A stretch of 64,000 nucleotides of DNA from assembly GCA_964242305.1 (NCBI GenBank), contig CAXTBB010000007.1:62001-126000 (forward strand). The letters are read 5' to 3'. The notes under the pieces were generated by a model, which saw only the letters and a program-made list of their open reading frames with translations, made no database searches and had not been told where the DNA came from. Both the position numbers and the translations under genes were made by a program. Source of the DNA: DATLGB01 sp964242305 (GTDB lineage Bacteria; Actinomycetota; Thermoleophilia; Solirubrobacterales; Solirubrobacteraceae). Positions 42,501 through 50,644 of this stretch are shown here, in pieces; position 1 is the stretch's first letter; the number at the start of each line of letters is the position of its first letter.

Positions 42501-43951
42501 AGGCCGGATCCGCCGTGCACGAGTACCTCGACGGTGCCGACGTCACGGGGAGCGTCGCCAACCGGACGCTCACCGACGACACGAACAGCCTCCTGCTCGC
42601 CATCAACGCGACGTCCCTGACCGGCGTGCTCGACGAGGTGGCGCTCTACAACCGGGCGCTGAGCGCCGCCGCCGTCTCGGCTCACCTCGCCGCCGCCACG
42701 GCCCCACCCGGGAACCCGACCGCTCGCACGGACGCCGCGACGGGGATCCTGCCGTCCGCGGCGACGCTCAACGGCACCCTGAACCCCCAGGGCCAGCCCG
42801 TGAGCTCCCACTTCGAATGGGGGCTCGACACCACGTACGGGCACGAGACGGCGAGCGCCGTCGGCGGCTCGGACACGGCCGATCACGCCGTCAGCGCCAC
42901 GCTCTCCGCGCTCGCGCCCGCGACCACCTACCACTACCGGCTCGTCGTCTCCACGTCCGCGACGTCGATCACGGGCGCCGACCGCCAGTTCACGACGCCC
43001 GACACGCCGGCGCCGGCGCCCCCCGCGGTCACGACCGGCGACGCGTCGTCGGTCTCGGGGACGAGCGCGGGATTGACCGGGGTGGTCAATCCGCACGGGC
43101 AGGCGACGACGTACGTCTTCGAGTGGGGCACCGACACGACCTACGGCCAGACCACGACCCGGACCGATGCCGGCGCCGGCACCACCGATCAGACGGTGGC
43201 CGCGAGCCTCGGCACCCTGCAGCCGGGAACGACGTACCACTACCGCCTGACGGCCAGCAACGGCGCCGGTCCGGCCACCGGCGCGGACCGCACCTTCACC
43301 ACCACGCCGCCGGCCAGCCCGTGGTACGCAGCGGCCGTGTCCGCCGACACGCCGGTCTCGTACTGGCGTTTCGGGGAGGCATCGGGCACCGTCGCCGTCG
43401 ACCAGCGCGGCGCCAACCCTGGCAAGTACGCCGGCGCCACGCTCGGGAGCCCGGGCGCGATCCCGGGGGACACCGCCGTGCGTCTGAACGGCACCTCCTC
43501 GTCGTCCATCACGGTCCCCGACTCGCCGTCGCTGCACACGGGCGATAGCTTCAGCGTCGAGGCGTGGGTCCGGCTGCAGCGCACCGGTGTGACCCAGACC
43601 GTCGCCGGCAAGCCGGGCGGGTACCTCGTGCTCATCGACACGGCGGGCCGCCTCGTCCTGCGCAAGCCCAACGCCGCCGCCATCGTGACCGCGAAGACCG
43701 GCATCAAGGACACCACGAGCTTCCATCACGTCGTCGTGACCAAGTCGGGCGCGGCGGTGAAGCTGTACCTCGACGGCGCGGACGTGACCGGACCGGTTGC
43801 GAACCGGGTGATCGCCAGCTCCAGCTCCGCGCTCACGTTCGGTGCAGGCGGCGGCGCGCTGAACGCCGTCCTGGACGAGGCCGCGGTGTATCCCCGCGCG
43901 CTCTCCGCCTCCGCCGTGAGCGCGCACTTCGCGGCCGCCGCCGGTACCTGA
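39530..43951 (+). CDS. Very large secreted subtilisin-like protease with jelly-roll insert, Ig/FN3-like and LamG domains
   Basis: A 1473-residue exported S8 protease. A signal peptide (to ~29) and an I9-like propeptide are followed by the catalytic domain with Asp176 (VAVVDSGIAYD), His248 (SGHGTHVAG) and Ser592 (AGTSMSTPHVAG). His and Ser are ~344 residues apart instead of ~150, because a jelly-roll/MAM-like domain (~405-575) is inserted. C-terminal to the protease come three FN3/Ig-like repeats sharing HFEWGxDT and PxTTYHYRL, and two LamG/concanavalin-like domains (PVAFWHLGETAGT; PVSYWRFGEASGT). The LamG domains are near-duplicates (TVPDSxSLHTGDxFSxEAWV). It probably degrades extracellular protein while bound to a polysaccharide or glycoprotein. 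Confidence 0.9.
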   Translation: MKSRQHRFALVTLAVIAAAWAACAPAGAARVARDRVPHQVVVRYVPGATAAERAQARASVAAKLGRRLGLPNAELLTLHGEDNVRRAIAALTANPAVKYAEANAYAKSESLCPGTLVNGAQCIPNDPQFGVQYGVDNHAQTIAGNTTGTVADADIDAVEAWNINRGSNSVVVAVVDSGIAYDNPDLAPNMWSNPGEMGTDAQGGDKRSNGIDDDGNGYVDDFRGWDVVGKSVIAPDDADNDPRDISGHGTHVAGLIGAVPNNGKGVAGVDWNVKLMNVRVRAERSNESSADIADAFIYAARNGARIVNVSLSERDYSQYLLDAIRAYPNVLFVVAAGNDGLNLDAPGNDRWPCEYDAVNVICVGATDRADQMATWSNRGPQHVDVAAPGALVMSSQPAYQQVGTTDTFETDPFAAPARWLKGASAGATNDWGLSTTNRHSGATSLSNRVAGPSQPGSDTYVETAQPLNLSGRTGCELRGYIWVDTDAGSGLYVQARKDRNFMAPSRTPSQDTPTPDNDTMGFFNSDRDKSKLRLNVSDLDGLSQVFVRFGVLQSTDASSAPRAWVDDFVPYCMTTSYSADGVADTDYLAGTSMSTPHVAGVAALMLSKDPGLTVAQLREGLLRAVDVLPSLSGKVANGGRINAYKALATSSVLVKDGTLKVVAGDGETNHFKITRSGNALDVQDAWTPLGQSPMGGSRLLPGAGCTAAGDTEVTCPAAGVTAAAVETGDLVDTVDAGGAGVPVTVDSQPQFPGARTGSAGGVTQTQATLAGTANPGGQATSVHFEWGTSALDRVTPAQDIGADSSDHPVSAQLGDLLPGTTYRFQLVAKNAAGTTRGEVVSFTTRPTGSSYSSTILNDAPVAFWHLGETAGTTAGDQVNANPGTYTGSVVLGAPGAVAGDTAAQFTGATGSSVTVPDSASLHTGDQFSFEAWVKLGKLGALQPLVTKGAQFYIYLDQRGRPVLRKPNAGTIVTAKTGIADTTRFHHVVVTKAGSAVHEYLDGADVTGSVANRTLTDDTNSLLLAINATSLTGVLDEVALYNRALSAAAVSAHLAAATAPPGNPTARTDAATGILPSAATLNGTLNPQGQPVSSHFEWGLDTTYGHETASAVGGSDTADHAVSATLSALAPATTYHYRLVVSTSATSITGADRQFTTPDTPAPAPPAVTTGDASSVSGTSAGLTGVVNPHGQATTYVFEWGTDTTYGQTTTRTDAGAGTTDQTVAASLGTLQPGTTYHYRLTASNGAGPATGADRTFTTTPPASPWYAAAVSADTPVSYWRFGEASGTVAVDQRGANPGKYAGATLGSPGAIPGDTAVRLNGTSSSSITVPDSPSLHTGDSFSVEAWVRLQRTGVTQTVAGKPGGYLVLIDTAGRLVLRKPNAAAIVTAKTGIKDTTSFHHVVVTKSGAAVKLYLDGADVTGPVANRVIASSSSALTFGAGGGALNAVLDEAAVYPRALSASAVSAHFAAAAGT

Positions 43952-43986
43952 GCTTCAGGCGAAGGGGGTAGGTTGCGGCCGCGCCC

Positions 43987-45030
43987 GTGCGCGCCGACCC
44001 CGCCATGGAGACCGACGCCGCCGACCCCATCGAGAAGCCCCGCGGCTGGATGCGCCGCCATCCCGTCGCGGTGACGGTGATCGGCAGCCTGATCGTGGCC
44101 GCGGCGCTGGTCGTCGGGCTCTGGAACAAGCGCCACGACTTCGTCGACGCCTTCGGCAGCGCGTCGGCATCGACGCTGATCTTCGCCGTCGTCACCCAGG
44201 TGATCTGGCTGCTCGCCCGCAGCGAGGCCTGGCACGTGTGCGTCGAGGCCGCCGGCGGCCAGGTCGACCGCCCGCGCCTGTACCGGGCCGCCGCGCTCGG
44301 CTACGTCGGCAACCTGTTCAACTCGAGCGTGGGACTGGGTCTGCGCATCGCCGCCCTGCGCCGCTCCGCGCCCGACCACAGCCCGCTGCCGTCCGTGCTG
44401 GTGGCCGCCGAGCTCCCGATCGTCGTCATCGAGATCGCGCTCGCCGCGATCCTCTCGTTCACCCTGATCGCGCCGCTGGGCATGCCGTGGTGGGCGGCGG
44501 TGCTGATCGTCGCCGGCGCCACGGGCGCGATCGCCGGGATGGGCCGGTTCGTCCGCCACCGCCGCGACGGCTTCTGGCAGGGCCTCGAGGTGCTGCGGGG
44601 CTTGCAGAGCCGCAACGTGATCATCGCCCTCGTCATGTTCGCGACGGGCGCGCAGGTCGTCCGCAACCTCATCGTCCTCCACGGCCTCGGCGTCGACATC
44701 TCCGTCTTCGACGCGATCGCGCTGTTGATCGCCGCCGCGGCCGTCGGCCTGTTGCCGGTGGGGCCGACGCTCGGTGCGGCGACCGCCGTCCTCATCCTCG
44801 GCTCCAACGGCGTCGCGGTCGTCGCGGCGGCCGGCGCGCTGCTCACCGCCACCGGCGCGCTCGGGACGCTCCTCTTCGCCGGCTGGGCGGTCCTCGACGG
44901 GATCCGGGTGCGGCGCTCAGGCGGCGGCCAGGCGCCGGACGATGGTGGAGGCCTCGGCGGCGAGCTCGGGCGGATCGAGGACCTCCATCTCGACGTCCAT
45001 CAGCGCCATCCAGACCAGGAACTCCCGTGA
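43987..45030 (+). CDS. Flippase-like membrane protein (lysylphosphatidylglycerol synthase TM/UPF0104 family)
   Basis: A 347-residue integral membrane protein with about eight hydrophobic segments, in the pattern of the LPG-synthase transmembrane region (VIWLLARSEAWHVCVEAAGG, ALGYVGNLFNSSVGLGLRIA, VAAELPIVVIEIALAAIL). Such stand-alone proteins are thought to move lipids across the membrane. The start may be GTG 43987 or ATG 44005. The last ~38 codons run antisense over the end of the WYL regulator gene and read Gly/Asp-rich, soluble sequence unlike a membrane tail. Confidence 0.75.
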   Translation: MRADPAMETDAADPIEKPRGWMRRHPVAVTVIGSLIVAAALVVGLWNKRHDFVDAFGSASASTLIFAVVTQVIWLLARSEAWHVCVEAAGGQVDRPRLYRAAALGYVGNLFNSSVGLGLRIAALRRSAPDHSPLPSVLVAAELPIVVIEIALAAILSFTLIAPLGMPWWAAVLIVAGATGAIAGMGRFVRHRRDGFWQGLEVLRGLQSRNVIIALVMFATGAQVVRNLIVLHGLGVDISVFDAIALLIAAAAVGLLPVGPTLGAATAVLILGSNGVAVVAAAGALLTATGALGTLLFAGWAVLDGIRVRRSGGGQAPDDGGGLGGELGRIEDLHLDVHQRHPDQELP

Positions 45031-45870
45031 CCATTTGCCCGTCGTGGTGACGACGGAGTGGTCGGGACCGTCCGGGGCGACCGTCGCGTAGCGAGCCGGG
45101 ACGCGCGGGCCGAGCAGGCTCGCGGGCGCGGACATGCGCACGCGCCCGGGGACCGCGTCGCGCGTCTCCGGCGCGCGGATGGACCGCTTGACGTAGGCCG
45201 CCGCGTCCCCGCCGGGGGCCTCGCGGCGCTGTCCGCGGCCGCCGAGTGCCAGGTCGGACTGGATGCGGTCGACGCGGAACGTGCGCCAGTCGTCGCGGCC
45301 GAGGTCGAAGGCCACCAGGTACCAGCGCCAGCCGCTGTGGACGACGGCTGCGGGCTCGACCTCGCGCTCCGTCGCGGCGTCGTCCTTGGCCGTGTATGAG
45401 AAGCGCAGCCGCTGCCCGTCGCGGCACGCGCCGGCCAGCAGCGCGAGCGTGTCGGCGTCGATCTGCGGCCCGTCGACGCGGAACGTGGAGGTCGCGTCGC
45501 CGAGCGCGCGGACGCGCTGGCGCAGGCGGTGGGGGAGGATCTGCTCGAGCTTGGCCAGCGCCCGCACCGACGTCTCCTCGATGCCGGTGATCGAGCCCGA
45601 GGCGGCGCTGCGCAGGCCGACCGCGACGGCGACGGCCTCGGCGTCGTCGAGCAGCAGCGGCGGCATCTCCGCCCCGGCGCCGAGCCGGTAGCCGCCGGCC
45701 ACGCCCGGCGCCGCCTCGATCGGATAGCCGAGCTCGCGCAGCTTGTCGACGTCGCGGCGGATGGTGCGGGGGCCGACCTCGAGCCGGCCCGCCAGCTCGG
45801 GGCCCGTCCACTCTCGCCGCTGCTGAAGCAGCGAGAGGAGAGCCAGGAGCCGGCCGGAGGTCTGGAGCAT
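44917..45870 (-). CDS. WYL-domain transcriptional regulator (DeoR-type HTH, YafY-like)
   Basis: A 317-residue regulator. The N-terminal helix-turn-helix (LLALLSLLQQRREWTGPELA, VGPRTIRRDVDKLRELG) is followed by the WYL domain: VHSGWRWYLVAFDLGRDDWRTFRVDRI contains the ligand-binding Trp-Tyr-Leu core. Members sense nucleotides or DNA ends in some systems and small ligands in others. It is divergent from an MFS exporter, with palindromes between them, so exporter control is likely. Its 3-prime end overlaps the flippase-like gene by 114 bases on the other strand. Confidence 0.9.
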   Translation of the reverse strand: MLQTSGRLLALLSLLQQRREWTGPELAGRLEVGPRTIRRDVDKLRELGYPIEAAPGVAGGYRLGAGAEMPPLLLDDAEAVAVAVGLRSAASGSITGIEETSVRALAKLEQILPHRLRQRVRALGDATSTFRVDGPQIDADTLALLAGACRDGQRLRFSYTAKDDAATEREVEPAAVVHSGWRWYLVAFDLGRDDWRTFRVDRIQSDLALGGRGQRREAPGGDAAAYVKRSIRAPETRDAVPGRVRMSAPASLLGPRVPARYATVAPDGPDHSVVTTTGKWSREFLVWMALMDVEMEVLDPPELAAEASTIVRRLAAA

Positions 45871-45889
45871 GCCGAGCAGGATGACAGGT

Positions 45890-45914
45890 CATGCGGACCG
45901 TTGTTGACCGCATG
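45890..45914. promoter_or_regulatory. Inverted repeat CATGCGG-N11-CCGCATG between WYL regulator and MFS gene
   Basis: Two perfect 7-bp arms separated by 11 bases, with a smaller TGAC-AG-GTCA palindrome at 45882-45891 next to it. They lie in the 93-base divergent region between the regulator (start 45870) and the transporter (start 45964). The spacing places both half-sites on one DNA face, as for a dimeric regulator. Confidence 0.55.
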
Positions 45915-45963
45915 CGCGCGATCGCGGACTGAACCTGACCGCAAGCCGGGGGAGAATCACTCC

Positions 45964-47394
45964 ATGTCAGTCACCCTCGAACCACCCCGCACGCACACCA
46001 CGCCCCACACGTCCGTCTGGCTCGGTTTCGTCGTCGTCATCGCCGCGTCCGTGATGGACCTGCTCGATTCCACGATCGCCCAGACCGCGGCCCCCGCGAT
46101 CCGGCGCGACCTCGGCGGCAGTTACGCCAGCATCGAATGGATCAGCGCGGGCTACACGCTCGCGATGGCGATCGGTCTGCTCGCGGGCGGCCGGCTCGGG
46201 GACATCCATGGCCGCACCAAGGTCCTGTTGGCCGGCATGGGCGCGTTCATCGTCGCATCCACGCTCTGCGCGCTCGCGCCCACGTCCGGGCTGCTGATCG
46301 CCGCGCGGGTCCTCCAGGGCGGCATCGGGGCCGTCATGATCCCGCAGGGCTTCGGCCTCATCCGCGAGCTGTTCGGGGACGAGGGCCAGCAGAAGGCCTT
46401 CGCGGTCTTCGGACCGATCATGGGCCTCAGCGCCGTGCTCGGCCCGGTGCTCGGCGGTGGGCTGGTCGACCTCGACCTCTTCGGACTCGGTTGGCGCACG
46501 ATCTTCTTGGTCAACGTCCCCATCGGCATCGCCGCGATCCTCCTCGGCCTTCGGCACCTCCCACGCACGCCGCCCGCGACCGCTGACGCGCGCATCGACC
46601 TCGTCAGCGTCGGCATGGCGATGGCCGGCGGCGCGGCGCTCGTCTACCCCCTGATCGAGGGCCGCGAGCACGACTGGGCCGTGTGGTGCTTCGCGCTGAT
46701 GGCGGCGGGCCTCCTCCTGCTCACCGCGTTCATGCGCCGCCAGCATCGCCTCACCGGCCGCGCGCCGCTCGTCGACACAAGCATCCTGCACCGCCGCGCG
46801 TACGTGGCCGGGCTCGGCCTGGTCGTCTGCTTCATCGGCGCGATGGGCGGGATGATCCTCGTCTTCAACGTGATGCTCCAGGCCGGGTTCGGCTTCTCCC
46901 CGCTGGCGTGCGGCGTGGCGACGGTGGCGATCCCGGTCGCCGCGATCTTCGGATCGATCACCTCGTCGGTGACGCTGGAGCGCCTGGGCCGGACCACCAT
47001 CCACATCGGCACGGTGACGATGGCCGCTGGGCTGTTGGTCACCGATCTGGTGCTGCGCGCGCAGGGCGCCGACCTGTCGGCCTGGGACATGGCCGCGCCG
47101 CTCGCGCTCACCGGCTTCGGCATGGGCATGATCTTCGTCCCGATGTTCGACGTCATCCTCGCCGGCGTCGAGCCCCACCAGCTCGGGTCGGCGTCCGGTC
47201 TGCTCGAGGCGATCCAGCAGCTCGGCATGTCGCTCGGCATCGCGATCGTGGGGACGGTGCTGTTCGGCATCGTCGGCGCCGGGCACGGTCCGGCCGCCTT
47301 CGCGGGCGCGGCCGACAGCGCGCTGCTGGTCGCCGTCGGCTTCCTCGTCGCCGCCTTCGGCGTGACGTGGTGGCTGCCGCGCCACGCGCGCTGA
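45964..47394 (+). CDS. MFS multidrug exporter, DHA2 (EmrB/QacA) family
   Basis: A 476-residue transporter with about 14 membrane segments. Motif A is GGRLGDIHGRTKVLL, motif C-like LSAVLGPVLGGGLVDL, and the N-terminal MDLLDSTIAQTAAPAI is typical of DHA2 drug:proton antiporters. A strong GGGGGAGAA ribosome site precedes ATG 45964. It faces the WYL regulator across a palindromic intergenic region, so it is probably an inducible efflux pump. The downstream metallo-beta-lactamase-fold gene follows 12 bases later and may be co-transcribed. Confidence 0.92.
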   Translation: MSVTLEPPRTHTTPHTSVWLGFVVVIAASVMDLLDSTIAQTAAPAIRRDLGGSYASIEWISAGYTLAMAIGLLAGGRLGDIHGRTKVLLAGMGAFIVASTLCALAPTSGLLIAARVLQGGIGAVMIPQGFGLIRELFGDEGQQKAFAVFGPIMGLSAVLGPVLGGGLVDLDLFGLGWRTIFLVNVPIGIAAILLGLRHLPRTPPATADARIDLVSVGMAMAGGAALVYPLIEGREHDWAVWCFALMAAGLLLLTAFMRRQHRLTGRAPLVDTSILHRRAYVAGLGLVVCFIGAMGGMILVFNVMLQAGFGFSPLACGVATVAIPVAAIFGSITSSVTLERLGRTTIHIGTVTMAAGLLVTDLVLRAQGADLSAWDMAAPLALTGFGMGMIFVPMFDVILAGVEPHQLGSASGLLEAIQQLGMSLGIAIVGTVLFGIVGAGHGPAAFAGAADSALLVAVGFLVAAFGVTWWLPRHAR

Positions 47395-47406
47395 TAGAAG
47401 GGGCGC

Positions 47407-48177
47407 ATGCTGCACCACCTCGACGGCGGCACCATGCGCCCCCTTGCCGGCCGCTTCGCCAATGCCAGCGGCACGCTGATCTGCCACGTCGTGGCCTTCG
47501 AGACCGATGGGGGCGTCGCGCTGATCGACACCGGGATCGGCGCGGCGGCCCGCCGCGACCCGCGGGGGCGGCTCGGCCCGATCGCTCCGGTCCTGCGGCC
47601 TGACCGGGACCCGGAGGGCACGGTCGCCCGCCAGCTCGAGCGCCTCGGGATCGGGGTGGTCACCGACGTCCTCATGACCCACCTGGACATCGACCACGCC
47701 TCCGCGCTCGACGAGTTCCCCGACGCGCGCGTGCACCTGCACCGCGCGGAGCTCGACGCGGCGCTCAAGCCGGCGGTGCGCGAGCGCACGCGCTACCTCG
47801 CCGCCAACTGGGCGCACGGCCCGCACTGGGCGCCATTCGAGACGACGGACGCCGACTGGTTCGGCTTCGACGCCGTCACGCTGCTGGACGGCGCGGTCAT
47901 GGCGATCCCGCTCCCCGGCCACAGTCGCGGGCACACCGGCTACGCGATCCGCGACGGCGACGGCTGGTTCCTGCACGCCGGCGACTGCTTCTACGACGCT
48001 GCCGCGATCACGCCCGGCGCGCGTCCGAGCCGCTACCTGCGGGCCTTCGAGCGCGTCGCCGCCGCGCTGCCCAAGCTCCTGGCCGCCAACCACGCGCGCC
48101 TGACTGAGGTGGCGCAGCGCGACGGCGTCACCGTCGTCTGCACCCACGACGCCGCGACGCTCACCCTACGCGCGTGA
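47407..48177 (+). CDS. Metallo-beta-lactamase-fold hydrolase
   Basis: A 256-residue MBL-fold protein. The metal motif reads THLDIDHAS, with Asp in place of His at the second position (HxDxDH rather than HxHxDH), and further ligands lie in LPGHSRGHTG and HAGDCFYD. The arrangement is close to lactonases of the AiiA type. The changed first motif may mean altered or mononuclear metal binding. It follows the exporter by 12 bases and its 3-prime end overlaps the convergent gene at 48161 by 17 bases. The substrate is unknown. Confidence 0.82.
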   Translation: MLHHLDGGTMRPLAGRFANASGTLICHVVAFETDGGVALIDTGIGAAARRDPRGRLGPIAPVLRPDRDPEGTVARQLERLGIGVVTDVLMTHLDIDHASALDEFPDARVHLHRAELDAALKPAVRERTRYLAANWAHGPHWAPFETTDADWFGFDAVTLLDGAVMAIPLPGHSRGHTGYAIRDGDGWFLHAGDCFYDAAAITPGARPSRYLRAFERVAAALPKLLAANHARLTEVAQRDGVTVVCTHDAATLTLRA

Positions 48178-48571
48178 AGGTCATGTCGAAGTCGTGCCGC
48201 CAGACGCCGTCCTCGACCCGCTCCCAGGCGCCGCGGATCTCGTCGCCGTCCAGCTCGCCGGAGAAGCGCTGGTGGAACTCGGGCGGATCCGGGTACCGCG
48301 CCGACGTCCACACCCGGCCGTCGAAGGTCATCGCGTAGTCGCGCACGACGCCGCGCGCGTCGAAGTAGTGCTGGCGGTAGGCGTCGCGGTCGGGAGCGAA
48401 GACGATGTGGGCGTTCGGCGCCACGGGATGGTCGACCGTCGAGGTCTCGAGCAGGAAGGCGCCGTCCAGGATCCACTCGAAGCGCGCCGTCCCGCGCATG
48501 TCGGGGTAGGCGTCGGTCGGGAAGACCATCCGCGTCTCCCACGTGCCGACGAACGGCTCGAGCGCCTTCAC
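48161..48571 (-). CDS. DUF1579-like small lipocalin-type protein
   Basis: A 136-residue soluble protein with the DUF1579/heme-nitrobindin-like beginning LEPFVGTWETRMVF and later FEWILDGAFLLETS and GAWERVEDGVWRHDFDMTF. This is a beta-barrel pattern with no catalytic motif. A GTG start overlaps the stop of the upstream UlaG-like gene (GTGA at 48568-48571), so the two are translationally coupled. The role is unknown; families of this shape bind small hydrophobic ligands. Confidence 0.7.
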   Translation of the reverse strand: MKALEPFVGTWETRMVFPTDAYPDMRGTARFEWILDGAFLLETSTVDHPVAPNAHIVFAPDRDAYRQHYFDARGVVRDYAMTFDGRVWTSARYPDPPEFHQRFSGELDGDEIRGAWERVEDGVWRHDFDMTFTRVG

Positions 48572-49299
48572 AGCGCCAGCGTCTCCCCGTCCTCGGGGGC
48601 GAGGACGCCGTCGACGGAGCGCAGCTGCGCCCGGGTGAGCGGGCAGTGGTTGATCGCCTCGAGGTGGACGGCGACACAGGTCGACGCCGGCGCGCAGGCC
48701 CGCACCGCCCCGACGTCGTCGAGGTCCATGATGATGCGCTCGGAGTCGACGAAGGCCGCGCCGCCCGCGTTGACGACGACGGCGTCGGGCGCGAAGCGGG
48801 CCAGGGTGGCCTCGACGCCGTCGAACCAGACCGTGTCGCCGGCGACGTAGAGCGTCTCGCCGTCGCCGGCGATCACGTAGCCCGACACGGGTCCCAGCAT
48901 CTCGGCGAGGTCGCCGAATCCGTGCTGCGCGCCCACGCGGGTGACGCGCAGCGGCCCGATGGCAACCTCGTCGGCGATGGGGGTGAGCCGGGTGACGCCC
49001 AGCTCGTGCAGCGCCTCGACGTCCTCGGACTGGCAGTAGACGGGCAGGCGGTCGGCGATCGCCGCGGCGGCGGCCGTGTCGAAGTGGTCGGCGTGCAGGT
49101 GGGTGACGAGCACGGCGTCGACGCCCGCCAGCAGCGCGTCCGGCGGCTCGGGCAGCTCGACGAGCGGGTTGGCGCGCTCGGGCAGCGTGTTGGCCACCGG
49201 CGGCCGCGCGCCGGCGGCGTCGAACATGGGGTCCACGAGCAGCCGCGCGCCCGCGAGGGAGACGGTCAGCGTCGCGTTGCGGATGAGGCGGACCTCCAT
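48568..49299 (-). CDS. UlaG-like metallo-beta-lactamase-fold protein
   Basis: A 243-residue MBL-fold hydrolase. It starts MEVRLIRNATLTVSLAGARL, the typical UlaG opening, followed by LVDPMFD, the metal motif VTHLHADHFD, and LYVAGDTVWFDG. These form a dinuclear metal site that hydrolyses lactones or phosphoesters in known relatives. It is followed by the coupled DUF1579-like gene. Upstream it diverges from the SnoaL-like gene with 26 bases between the starts. Confidence 0.85.
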   Translation of the reverse strand: MEVRLIRNATLTVSLAGARLLVDPMFDAAGARPPVANTLPERANPLVELPEPPDALLAGVDAVLVTHLHADHFDTAAAAAIADRLPVYCQSEDVEALHELGVTRLTPIADEVAIGPLRVTRVGAQHGFGDLAEMLGPVSGYVIAGDGETLYVAGDTVWFDGVEATLARFAPDAVVVNAGGAAFVDSERIIMDLDDVGAVRACAPASTCVAVHLEAINHCPLTRAQLRSVDGVLAPEDGETLAL

Positions 49300-49325
49300 G
49301 GGCGGATGTCTATACGGTCCCGCGC

Positions 49326-49778
49326 ATGGGTGCGGAGACGATCGAGCGGTTCTACGCGGCGTTCGCCCGCAAGGACGGGGACGCGATGGCCGCCTGCTAC
49401 GCCCCCGACGTCCGCTTCAGCGATCCTGCCTTCGGGGAGCTGCGCGGCGCCGAGGCGGGCGACATGTGGCGGATGCTGACAGGACGGGCGACCGACCTGG
49501 CCATCACCCTCGCCGAGCACGACGACACCAGCGCGCACTGGCTGGCCGACTACCAGTTCGGTGCCACCGGGCGCAAGGTCCACAACGACGTCCGGGCGAC
49601 CTTCGTCTTCGACGCCGGCGGGCTGATCACCGAGCACGACGACCGCTTCTCCTTCCACGCCTGGTCGCGCCAGGCGCTCGGCCCGGTCGGCCTGCTGCTG
49701 GGCTGGACGCCGCCGCTGCAGAAGAAGGTCCGCGCGCAGGCCCGCGGCGGCCTGGAGGAGTTCAGACGGTCAAGATGA
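49326..49778 (+). CDS. SnoaL-like (NTF2-fold) protein
   Basis: A 150-residue protein of the NTF2/SnoaL fold: MGAETIERFYAAFARKDGDA, MAACYAPDVRFSDPAF and the later TFVFDAGGLITEHDDRFSFH. Members include isomerases, cyclases and ketosteroid-binding proteins; Asp and His residues typical of the pocket are present but do not define a reaction. The stop overlaps the convergent oxidoreductase gene by 17 bases. Confidence 0.8.
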   Translation: MGAETIERFYAAFARKDGDAMAACYAPDVRFSDPAFGELRGAEAGDMWRMLTGRATDLAITLAEHDDTSAHWLADYQFGATGRKVHNDVRATFVFDAGGLITEHDDRFSFHAWSRQALGPVGLLLGWTPPLQKKVRAQARGGLEEFRRSR

Positions 49779-50630
49779 GCTTGCCGCGCACGTGGCCCGT
49801 CTCGCTCCCGCGGTGGGCCTCGGCGGCGTCCTCGAGCGTGAAGGTCTGCGTGACGGGCAGCGTGAACCGCCCCGCCTCGGAGAGGTCGGCCGCGACCTGC
49901 AGCGCCTGCCACGAGCGGCCCTCGCCGCCGGAGGAGATGTGGGCGCCGTGGTCGGAGAAGTCGGCGATGGTGACGACCTTGTCCGCGTCGCCGGTGAGCT
50001 CGATGAGGTCGGCGACGGCGCCCTTGCCAGCGGTGTCGAATCCGGCGTCGACGGGCCCGCTGACGGTGGCGATGGCGTCGTGGTCGATCGGCTCGGCGCC
50101 CAGCTCGCGCAGGTAGTCGTGATTGCCCTCGCTGGCCGTGCCGATCACGCGCGCGCCGCGGGCGACGGCGAGCTGGACGGCGGCGCTGCCGACCCCGCCG
50201 GCGGCTCCGGCGATGACCAGCGTCGTGCCGTCTCCCACGCCGACGGTGTCCAGCGCGCGCGTGGCGGTCTCCGACGCCATCACGAAGCCGGCCGCCTCCT
50301 CGAAGGAGAGGTTCTCCGGCTTGTGCGCGAAGGCCGTGACGACCGCGTGCTCGGCCGCGCCCGCGGCGGTCGCGGACCCGAACACCGCGTCCCCTCGGCG
50401 ACGCCCTCGACGCCCTCGCCGACCTCGTCGACCACACCCGCCACGTCCGTGCCGAGCGTGTAGGGCAGCTCGGTCTTCATGAAGCCCTTGCGGTACTTCC
50501 AGTCGATCGGGTTGACGGCGACGGCGCGGACGGCGACGCGGATCTGGCCGGGGCCCGCGTGCGGCTCGGGAATGTCGGCGACGTGGAGGACGTCGGGGTC
50601 GCCGGTCTCGGAGAACTGGAGGGCGCGCAT
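49762..50630 (-). pseudogene. NADPH:quinone oxidoreductase-like MDR gene with a frameshift
   Basis: The N-terminal ~79 residues (MRALQFSETGDPDVLHV, then RVAVRAVAVNPIDWKYRKGF) and the C-terminal ~210 (LVIAGAAGGVGSAAVQLAVA, HVRGKLILTV) belong to one quinone-oxidoreductase-type MDR protein of ~289 residues but lie in different frames. The switch is in the run CCCC at 50391-50394 (GGGG on the coding strand): one extra base would restore EGVAEGDAVFGSA. Everything else, including the Rossmann motif and ends, is intact, so this is either a recent inactivation, a phase-variable homopolymer or a base-calling error. Confidence 0.8.
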
Positions 50631-50644
50631 GCCCTCCGACGCTA

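Noticed and set aside
39239..43927. A 1562-codon open frame on the minus strand opposite the protease
   Set aside because: It is a mirror frame of high-GC coding DNA: composition is His/Arg/Gly/Val-rich without domains or signal peptide, while the plus strand encodes a full subtilase with catalytic triad and LamG modules.
45967..48147. A 726-codon minus-strand open frame
   Set aside because: It is antisense to the MFS exporter and MBL genes and consists of Arg/Asp/Gly/Glu-rich repeats without any domain.
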